Below, piece by piece: positions 58,110 through 64,000 of a DNA stretch of 64,000 nt. The notes under the pieces are model-generated. The model was not told where the DNA came from. It searched no databases and saw only the letters and a list, made by a program, of their open reading frames with translations. The stretch comes from Alistipes putredinis DSM 17216. Its GTDB lineage: Bacteria; Bacteroidota; Bacteroidia; Bacteroidales; Rikenellaceae. A program made the translations under genes and the position numbers. Each line of letters starts with the position of its first letter. The stretch's first letter is position 1. The stretch is from NCBI RefSeq assembly GCF_000154465.1, contig NZ_DS499577.1:1-64000 (forward strand). The letters are read 5' to 3'.

Positions 58110-58697
58110 TTATTCTATTTTTCGAACGATTCTGCGGGTGCGTGCGGTGATTCGCCGGGCCTCCTTTTCGGAAAGTTTGCCGTTCATTTTCCGGGTGCCG
58201 GGGATTTCGCAGGTCCGGACTTTCATCCCTCCCGTACCCAATATTTCACGGACCGAACGGACGGCACCCCGGCTCTGCCGTGCGAGGATGTTGAAAGGCC
58301 AGGGCGTCGTACAGGCAGCGATGACGAGTGCACGTTTGCCTTTTTGCCGGGGCTGCGGAAGGCCGAGAGCCGATTCGCCCATGAAAACCGGAACGAGCCG
58401 CTCGAAGAGCATCTTCAGCCGCGCTGACATACCGCCCCAGTAGGTCGGAGTCCCCACCACGAGCAGGCCGGCCTGCCGGATCCGTTCGCCGACGGCATGG
58501 GCCGCATCGCGGGGCAGCGGACAAACGTTCGTCGCGCGGCACTGCATACAACCCGTGCAGGGGCGGAACTCCGTGCGGTAAACATCGATCCATTCGATGT
58601 CGGCTCCGGCCTGCCGCAAGGTGTCGGCAGCGGTGCGGAGCGCCTGGACGACAACTCCCTGCGGATGGGGCGATCCGTTGAGGATAAGTGCTTTCAT
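58110..58697 (-). CDS. Iron-sulfur flavoprotein (NADPH-dependent FMN reductase fold)
   Basis: 195 residues. The flavodoxin-like fold starts ALILNGSPHPQG with the FMN phosphate loop; GTPTYWGGMSARLKMLFERL is the second flavin motif. Cys47, Cys50, Cys53 and Cys59 (PCTGCMQCRATNVCPL) have the compact C-x2-C-x2-C-x5-C spacing known for archaeal iron-sulfur flavoproteins, so a 4Fe-4S cluster next to FMN is predicted. It probably accepts electrons from ferredoxin or reduces small oxidants in an anaerobe. The C-terminus is basic. Lies between ABC-F and rlmB. Confidence 0.88.
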   Translation of the reverse strand: MKALILNGSPHPQGVVVQALRTAADTLRQAGADIEWIDVYRTEFRPCTGCMQCRATNVCPLPRDAAHAVGERIRQAGLLVVGTPTYWGGMSARLKMLFERLVPVFMGESALGLPQPRQKGKRALVIAACTTPWPFNILARQSRGAVRSVREILGTGGMKVRTCEIPGTRKMNGKLSEKEARRITARTRRIVRKIE

Positions 58698-58728
58698 GGT
58701 GCTGCTGGCTTTCTTCCGGCTCCGATCG

Positions 58729-60660
58729 TTACTCTCCTTCGGTGATTTCCAGTTCGTACGACGCCTTCTCCCATTCGTGCATCTGGTGGTCGTATTCGGC
58801 TTTCAACTCGTTGTAAGCCTTGTAGTCGGCTTCGTTGTATTGGGTCGCTTCGGCGAATTTACGGTCGTAATCCGCGATCTTCTTCTCCAGATCGGCCAGC
58901 GATGCTTCGATCGTTTCGACCGCCTTGCGGAGCTTGCGCAGGAGTTTTTCCTGCTCTTTCTTCTGTTCGTAGGTCAGCTTGCCCGAAGAGCTGGCTTTCG
59001 GCGCCGCCTCTTTCGCGGGAGCGTCCTTACGCTCCACCTCCTGCAAGGATTCCAGTTTGCGTTTTTCGAGGAAGTAGTAGATGCCGCCGAGGTATTCGCG
59101 TACGCCGCCGTTCCGGAATTCGTAAACCTTGGAAACCATGCCGTCGAGAAACTCGCGGTCGTGGGAGACGACGATCACCGTACCGTCGTATTTCATGATG
59201 GCGTTCTTGAGAATATCTTTCGAACGCATATCCATGTGGTTGGTCGGCTCGTCGAGGATCAGCAGGTTGTAAGGCTCCAGCATCAGACGGGCCATCGCCA
59301 GTCGTGCGCGTTCGCCGCCGGAGAGTACCTTGACCTTCTTGTCGATGTCCTCGCCCCGGAACAGGAAGGCGCCGAGAATGTCCCGCAGACGTGTGCGCAC
59401 GTCGCCGACGGCTACGCGGTCGAGCGTGTCGTAAACCGTGAAATCGCCGTTCATCAGGTCTTCCTGATTCTGTGCGTAATAGCCGATGTTTACGTTGGCT
59501 CCCACGCGGATCGAACCTTCGGTGGGCGTGAGTTGTCCCACGATCATCCGGGCCAGCGTGGTCTTGCCTTCTCCGTTGCGGCCTACCAGGGCGATCTTGT
59601 CGCCCCGTTCGATGGTGAAGTTCGCTCCGCTGAAGACATGTTTGGAGCCGAACGACATCCCGGCCTCCTTGATCTCTGCGACGATCTGTCCCGAACGCGG
59701 GGCGGGCGGGAACTTGATGTTGAGCGTGGCAAGATCCTCCTCCTCGACCTCGATACGCTCCAGACGGTCGAGTTGCTTGATGCGCGACTGCACCTGGTTC
59801 GATTTGGTCGGCTTGTAGCGGAATTTCTCGATGAACTCCTCGGTCTTTTCGATCATCCGCTGCTGGTTTTCGTAAGCGGCCATCTGCTGCGCCCGCCGTT
59901 CGGCACGCAGCACGACGTATCGGGAGTAGGGGACTTTGTAGTCGTAGGCTTTGCCCAGCGAGATCTCCACCGTACGGGTGGTCACGTTATCCAGAAAGGC
60001 GCGGTCGTGCGAGATGAGCAGCACCGCGCCGTTGTAGTTTTTCAGGTAATCCTCGAGCCACTGGATCGACTCGATGTCCAGGTGGTTGGTCGGCTCGTCC
60101 AGCAGGAAAATCGAGGGCCGGCGCAGCAGCAGTTTCGCCAGCTCGATGCGCATGCGCCAGCCGCCCGAAAATTCGCTCGTGGCACGCTGGAAGTCGCTAC
60201 GCTTGAATCCCAGACCGAGCAGCGTCTTCTCGATGTCCGCTTCGCGGGTATCGCCGCCCAGGATGTGATAATGGTCGGTCGCTTCGTTCAGCCGGTGGAG
60301 CAGCGATTCGTAGTCGGACGATTCGTAGTCGGTGCGCTCGGCGATTTCGCGGGTGAGGCGGGCGATTTCGGCTTCGAGCTTCAGCACTTCGTCGAAGGCT
60401 TTGGCCGTCTCTTCGACGAGTGTCGTAGTGTCCGCTACGCGCATCTGCTGCGGGAGGTAGCCGATCGTGCATTCGCCGTTGTAGGAGATCGAACCCGAGG
60501 TGGGCTGCTGTTCGCCCACGATCAGACGCAGCAGAGTCGTTTTACCGGCGCCGTTCTTACCGACCAGGCCGATGCGGTCCTTGGGGTTGATGAGCAGGGA
60601 TATGTTGTCGAAAAGCGTCCAGCCGCCATAGCTGACGGTGAGGTTGTCTAAAGAGATCAT
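58729..60660 (-). CDS. ABC-F family translation factor ATPase
   Basis: 643 residues with two ABC ATPase units and no membrane helices. First unit: Walker A GKNGAGKTTLLRL, signature SGGWRMRIELAKLLL, Walker B FLLDEPTNHLD. Then the interdomain linker (P-site tRNA interaction motif). Second unit: GRNGEGKTTLARM, LSGGERARLAMARLM, LILDEPTNHMD. A C-terminal coiled coil (about residues 560-640) is like Uup. ABC-F proteins act on the ribosomal E site; this one looks like a housekeeping Uup type rather than an antibiotic-resistance type, although that cannot be settled from sequence alone. Confidence 0.94.
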   Translation of the reverse strand: MISLDNLTVSYGGWTLFDNISLLINPKDRIGLVGKNGAGKTTLLRLIVGEQQPTSGSISYNGECTIGYLPQQMRVADTTTLVEETAKAFDEVLKLEAEIARLTREIAERTDYESSDYESLLHRLNEATDHYHILGGDTREADIEKTLLGLGFKRSDFQRATSEFSGGWRMRIELAKLLLRRPSIFLLDEPTNHLDIESIQWLEDYLKNYNGAVLLISHDRAFLDNVTTRTVEISLGKAYDYKVPYSRYVVLRAERRAQQMAAYENQQRMIEKTEEFIEKFRYKPTKSNQVQSRIKQLDRLERIEVEEEDLATLNIKFPPAPRSGQIVAEIKEAGMSFGSKHVFSGANFTIERGDKIALVGRNGEGKTTLARMIVGQLTPTEGSIRVGANVNIGYYAQNQEDLMNGDFTVYDTLDRVAVGDVRTRLRDILGAFLFRGEDIDKKVKVLSGGERARLAMARLMLEPYNLLILDEPTNHMDMRSKDILKNAIMKYDGTVIVVSHDREFLDGMVSKVYEFRNGGVREYLGGIYYFLEKRKLESLQEVERKDAPAKEAAPKASSSGKLTYEQKKEQEKLLRKLRKAVETIEASLADLEKKIADYDRKFAEATQYNEADYKAYNELKAEYDHQMHEWEKASYELEITEGE

Positions 60661-60741
60661 GGTTTCGTTTTCTGCGATTTTCCGTGCGTGCGGAACGCCC
60701 GGCTTGCCGGAAGTAGGTGCTTGGGTGAAAGGAGTCGGAGG

Positions 60742-61392
60742 TTAGCTCTGCAACATTCTCTCGATCTCCGCCTGCGGGTCCGGGGCGCCGAAGACGGCGC
60801 TGCCGGCGACCAGAGCGTCGGCTCCGGCGTCGAAGAGCAGGCGCGAGTTATGGGCAGAGATGCCGCCATCGACTTCGATCACTGCGGTAGATTCCGTTTC
60901 GTCGATCATGGCACGCAGTTCCCGGATTTTCTCCAGCGAGTCGGGCATGAAAGACTGTCCGCCGAAACCCGGCTCGACGCTCATGACGAGCACCAGGTCG
61001 ATCAGGGGTACGATGTCGCGCAGCACTTCGACCGACGTGGCGGGCTTGATCGAAACGCCCGCTTTGGCGCCAGCGCGGTGGATCAGGTCGATGCACCCTT
61101 TGGGATTGAGCGTGGCTTCGTAGTGGAAGGTGACGATTCCGGCGCCTGCCTCGGCGAAGCGGGTGACGTATTTTTCGGGTTCGACGATCATCAGATGTAC
61201 GTCCAGCAGTTTGGACGTGGCCTTGCGGATGGCTTTCATCACCGGGAATCCGAACGAGATATTAGGGACGAATACGCCGTCCATGACGTCGATATGCACC
61301 CATTCGGCGGCGCTTCGGTCGATCATCTGCGTATCGCGTTCCAGGTGGCCGAAATCGGCCGACAGCATCGAGGGGGATATGATTCGTTGCAT
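60742..61392 (-). CDS. rpe: Ribulose-phosphate 3-epimerase
   Basis: 216 residues, TIM barrel. 'ISPSMLSADFGHLERD' and VHIDVMDGVFVPNISFG carry the metal-binding His and Asp; VHLMIVEPEKYV, MSVEPGFGGQSFM and 'VIEVDGGISAHN' complete the family pattern, and VAGSAVFG is the phosphate site. It interconverts ribulose 5-phosphate and xylulose 5-phosphate in the pentose phosphate pathway, together with RpiB at 29.7 kb. The ABC-F gene follows 81 bases downstream. A -7 box sits about 83 bases upstream. Confidence 0.97.
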   Translation of the reverse strand: MQRIISPSMLSADFGHLERDTQMIDRSAAEWVHIDVMDGVFVPNISFGFPVMKAIRKATSKLLDVHLMIVEPEKYVTRFAEAGAGIVTFHYEATLNPKGCIDLIHRAGAKAGVSIKPATSVEVLRDIVPLIDLVLVMSVEPGFGGQSFMPDSLEKIRELRAMIDETESTAVIEVDGGISAHNSRLLFDAGADALVAGSAVFGAPDPQAEIERMLQS

Positions 61393-61474
61393 GGTTTTAG
61401 ATTCTTAAAACTGAATAATAGAAACAAAGACAATTTTGGAGTAGAGTTTACCCAAAATACCTTGTTATTTTTGG

Positions 61475-61482
61475 CAAAGATA
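61475..61482 (-). promoter_or_regulatory. -7 box upstream of rpe
   Basis: CAAAGATA on the plus strand reads TATCTTTG on the minus strand. The predicted leader is about 75 bases. The gap 61393-61718 otherwise holds only the hairpin at 61639. Confidence 0.55.
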
Positions 61483-61638
61483 GTAAATTCGAAATAGAAT
61501 GAGGATGTCGGGCAGGGGAATTTATTTGTAGTTGTTTGGCGTTGTAATATTTCCGGTCTGTTTATGCTTTGTATTACGGACAGTCTTGTTGTAATTATTT
61601 TAGTTGTTATGCTGGTTTTACAGGGATTCTGTTGAACA

Positions 61639-61679
61639 GGAACGAGAAGAGAGAGGCATTGCCTCTCTCTTCTCGTTCC
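61639..61679. other. Perfect 19-bp inverted repeat after the right-hand lipoprotein
   Basis: Arms 61639-61657 and 61661-61679 are exact reverse complements with a 3-base loop. It lies 40 bases past the minus-strand lipoprotein stop. No T-run follows on the minus strand; on the plus strand a spaced T6 run lies 8-16 bases on. Confidence 0.88.
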
Positions 61680-61718
61680 GAAAAATACTTTTTTCTGTTG
61701 CAATGCTTGTCGCCGGTT

Positions 61719-63506
61719 TTAACGAACCGATATCGGCTCGACGGTATTCTGAAGACGATATATGTAATCCGGCCATTCCGTCTGTACGTTGGTACCCGTG
61801 CGGAAATATGCATTTGTTAAAGGAATGTTGGTCTGCATGTTCGAAAGCGACATCGAACTGGACATAGGAATAGGTGATGCACCTTCCTTGGAGAGCGGCC
61901 CAATCAATACTCTCTCTATTTCGCTATAGTTACCAGAGGCATCTTCGGCCATCGAGAGGAATGTGCCTTGCTGGTCGGCCGGGAAGAGAATCAGTGTGGA
62001 CGTTTCGTCTTTGAGTGTCGCTTCCGTGCTGACGTTTGTCAAAATAGCTGATAACATCTCTTCTTCGGGATATTTGGTTTTGTCGGTGTAGTCGGCCGAC
62101 AAACCTAGGAAATACCAGTGGGCCGCGTCGGAGCTATGGCTGATTTCGATGTCTATGGCTAGCAGGTTCTTGCCGGCTAATGAACTTAATTCGGGATCGA
62201 GTAGAGCCAGTTGGTCGCAGTCGTAATAAGCCCGCATCCAAGCTTTGGCCCAAGCGGACGAAACGGTTGCTTTTGGTGTCGTTAATTTCTCGCCGACAAA
62301 GACTTCACCTGCCAGCGTGCCATCGAAGTTCATACAGACAGCGAACGGGATATATTCCGTTTCCGGAGAGAGGAGTCCGGCAGGGCTTTCCGGGCCGAAA
62401 GACATGGTGACCGCACCACGAGCACAGAATCCGCGAACGATCTCTCCGATCGTGTAGCCCTGTTCCTCGTAAGTCGTGAATATCTGTTGCTGATAAGCGC
62501 GTACGGTCTCTTCATTCGATCCGTATTGTGCGTATTTTTCGGCAGGTAAGAGCTCATACCAGTATAATACGCTCGGGTCGCTGGGTGTGACGGAAACTTC
62601 CGCGCTACGGGCCGTCAATTTAGCGGGATCGATGCTGAATTCAAAAACTGTTTCGGAGGGGTCGCCAGCCGGAATAGTCTGGAACGAAGCCGACTCAACA
62701 CTGGTTGTACGACCGGCTTGGTAACCGAATACCACGACGGAATAAGACGTGTTTGGGTCCAGTGCGTTTATTGTGCGGATTTGCGATCCCGTGTAAATAT
62801 CGTAAAGTCCTGTGTTCATCAGAATTCCGTTCGCATCGATATAGGCGTCGGCGAGTTCCTCTGGAGTCCCTTGTGATGAAACGGCTATAAACCAAGTGTA
62901 GGGATCCTGATTGGTGGGAGTAATCGAGATTTTGGCTGATGCATAAGAGACGTCTTCGTCGGGAATCTTGATTGAGAATGTATTTAGGGATACCGGAGTC
63001 TTCTGGCTTTCGAATGTGTATTGGGAGACTTCCGAAAGCGGGTTACCCTCCTTGTCGATCGCAGCGGCCAACAGATGGTAGGTCGTCGATCCGAAAAGAC
63101 TTTGGAGCGTGTTGTTGAATGGTCCTGTGTGGGTGATGTCGGCTACGGCACCGGCTCGGTCGAATCCTTCTTCCTGAATGCCGTACTCAATGTCGCTTTC
63201 GAGCATATCTTTGAATAAAGCGTCTTTATTTTTATTTGCGTCTGTAAATTCCTTGTCGGTAGCACGAGTCCAATACCATGTTTGTGTATTGTCTGATGGT
63301 GTGATGGAAATCTCGGCTGCATTCGGACTCAAGGTTTGGACATCGAATGTGAAAGTCATTTCGACGGGATTGGATTGCTCTCCTTCGGATGGAGGAGTTA
63401 TGTCCGGCTCATTTTCCTTGTTGCAAGCGCCTGACAGGATTCCGCACAAGAATAGCATGTTGATATAAAGAAGTCTGTGCTTTATGTTTTTTGATATATG
63501 TTTCAT
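61719..63506 (-). CDS. Surface lipoprotein with repeated Ig/FN3-like units
   Basis: 595 residues. Signal sequence (MLFLCGILSGACNKENEPD; Cys28) with acidic residues after the lipobox. It holds about three units of roughly 130 residues, each starting 'F.f.i....l....aeisiTPSD/TPTN...yw': 'AAEISITPSDNTQTWYWTRA', 'ASAKISITPTNQDPYTWFIA' and 'SAEVSVTPSDPSVLYWYELL'. The C-terminal domain contains 'AWAKAWMRAYYDCDQLALLD'. The architecture is the same as that of the C-tract lipoprotein at 14.3-16.5 kb, so these are probably distant paralogues. It is predicted to be surface exposed. It lies downstream of another gene at the window edge, separated by a hairpin. No long homopolymer is seen at its start. 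Confidence 0.85.
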   Translation of the reverse strand: MKHISKNIKHRLLYINMLFLCGILSGACNKENEPDITPPSEGEQSNPVEMTFTFDVQTLSPNAAEISITPSDNTQTWYWTRATDKEFTDANKNKDALFKDMLESDIEYGIQEEGFDRAGAVADITHTGPFNNTLQSLFGSTTYHLLAAAIDKEGNPLSEVSQYTFESQKTPVSLNTFSIKIPDEDVSYASAKISITPTNQDPYTWFIAVSSQGTPEELADAYIDANGILMNTGLYDIYTGSQIRTINALDPNTSYSVVVFGYQAGRTTSVESASFQTIPAGDPSETVFEFSIDPAKLTARSAEVSVTPSDPSVLYWYELLPAEKYAQYGSNEETVRAYQQQIFTTYEEQGYTIGEIVRGFCARGAVTMSFGPESPAGLLSPETEYIPFAVCMNFDGTLAGEVFVGEKLTTPKATVSSAWAKAWMRAYYDCDQLALLDPELSSLAGKNLLAIDIEISHSSDAAHWYFLGLSADYTDKTKYPEEEMLSAILTNVSTEATLKDETSTLILFPADQQGTFLSMAEDASGNYSEIERVLIGPLSKEGASPIPMSSSMSLSNMQTNIPLTNAYFRTGTNVQTEWPDYIYRLQNTVEPISVR

Positions 63507-63531
63507 GGCTTGGTGTTTTTTTGTTGGAAAT

Positions 63532-63566
63532 ATTTTCAGCCGTCATTAAAGAAGACGGCTGAAAAT
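63532..63566 (-). terminator. Hairpin between the two right-hand genes
   Basis: A 13-bp perfect stem (63532-63544 with 63554-63566) with a 9-base loop, 19 bases past the stop of the partial gene. Only a weak T-stretch follows, so it may be an attenuator or a processing site rather than a full stop. Confidence 0.6.
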
Positions 63567-63585
63567 ATAGATTACTTGTGTCTGT

Positions 63586-64000
63586 TTACAAAGCAGTGAA
63601 GCCGTCCATCGGACCGACATAGTCAGCTATTACTTTGATTTTGTGTCCGAGTGGAGCTACGAAGAAGCCTTCGTAGTGGAGCGTCCATTTTTGGCTTCCG
63701 CTGTCATAAGACAGATTCAGGTCGCCTTCCATGAGTACATACGGAAATATGGGATCGTCCAAATCCTGTCCGAGCGTGGCGTATGAGTAGCCGGGAATGA
63801 ACTCGATCTGTGTGGGATCGAAGCCTGCGGCCGATGCATCCGGAGCACGATTAATAAAGAAGAGGCGCATGTTGGCTTCTCCTTCGGTGTCGGGTTGAAG
63901 GTCAATACGTCCAATATAGGAACGCTCGTAACCTTCCAAATCTGACGTAAGTCCGTATGAAACTACGGCTGGAGTATTTGAATAGGTGTCTTGCCATACA
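63586..64000 (-). CDS. Partial gene, unknown extracytoplasmic protein (5' end outside window)
   Basis: The frame is open to the right edge, so at least 137 C-terminal residues are seen and the start lies outside. No named family. The visible part has short beta strands: 'YIGRIDLQPDTEGEANMRLF', 'PYVLMEGDLNLSYDSG' and a C-terminal 'APLGHKIKVIADYVGPMDGF'. The pattern is like the terminal jelly-roll/DUF-type domain of Bacteroidetes surface lipoproteins. It is upstream of, and probably co-transcribed with, the lipoprotein gene at 61719. A Met at codon positions near 63939 is not needed as start because the frame continues upstream. Confidence 0.7.
   Translation of the reverse strand, partial: VWQDTYSNTPAVVSYGLTSDLEGYERSYIGRIDLQPDTEGEANMRLFFINRAPDASAAGFDPTQIEFIPGYSYATLGQDLDDPIFPYVLMEGDLNLSYDSGSQKWTLHYEGFFVAPLGHKIKVIADYVGPMDGFTAL

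Noticed and set aside
58729..60660. Antibiotic-resistance ABC-F protein
   Set aside because: The C-terminal coiled coil and the housekeeping neighbourhood favour an Uup-type factor; no resistance-type feature was recognised.

Overview
The window looks like chromosomal DNA of a Bacteroidota gut-type bacterium, most plausibly an Alistipes/Rikenellaceae-like organism (inference). The evidence is the many Bacteroidetes -7 boxes (TAnnTTTG, usually TATCTTTG), BACON-domain and LRR surface lipoproteins with acidic residues after the lipobox Cys, a HECLGH-type dipeptidyl peptidase III, and GSCFA, DUF2851 and YbaN/DUF454 genes. GC is high in the housekeeping genes and clearly lower in several accessory lipoprotein genes. 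I see no insertion sequence, prophage, integrase, CRISPR array or rRNA operon.

Layout. 1-6 kb: a large BACON/EF-hand/LRR lipoprotein and DPP III. 6-9 kb (minus): an overlapping operon of M23 peptidase, YhbP-like protein, IspD and a small membrane protein. 9-12.5 kb (plus): lpxK, purine nucleoside phosphorylase, ssb and a CPBP protease. 12.6-18 kb: nucleotidyltransferase-like and SDR genes, then two divergent surface lipoproteins, one carrying a C10 tract that places its signal peptide out of frame. 18.4-30 kb: dCMP deaminase, secA, an EamA transporter, an Fe-S-linked operon (phosphatase-like protein, SufE, DUF59, DUF2851), GSCFA plus CAT-like genes, ispE and rpiB. 30-36 kb: an MFS/cytidylate-kinase-like fusion behind a leader terminator, ybaN-like, EamA and typA. 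36-42 kb: a frameshifted LRR lipoprotein, malic enzyme, a ferredoxin-nitroreductase, a low-GC lipoprotein and ruvB. 42.8-47.6 kb: tRNA-Arg(CCG) and a tight plus-strand operon (S24-like regulator, ribE, histidine kinase, lgt, HU/SPOR protein, gtrA). 47.8-64 kb: Fe-ADH, uvrB, a DUF5694-like protein, dnaG, smpB, tsaB, a frameshifted membrane gene, YgjP-like, rlmB, an iron-sulfur flavoprotein, ABC-F, rpe, and two lipoprotein genes at the right edge.

Working together. Most of the window is core metabolism and information processing: isoprenoids through IspD/IspE, pentose phosphates through RpiB/Rpe, DNA replication and repair through Ssb/DnaG/RuvB/UvrB, secretion and lipoprotein maturation through SecA/Lgt, and translation quality control through SmpB/TypA/TsaB/RlmB. 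The variable layer is the set of surface lipoproteins.

The most interesting signals are: (i) a 10-base homopolymer that splits a lipoprotein signal peptide from its body, consistent with slipped-strand phase variation; (ii) a short intergenic repeat that carries a promoter and recurs upstream of unrelated genes; (iii) a complete intrinsic terminator inside the leader of the MFS/kinase fusion; (iv) a PafA-like protein missing most metal ligands; and (v) long perfect hairpins without U-runs after lipoprotein genes. All homology calls come from reading the sequence and from memory of the families; no database search was run.
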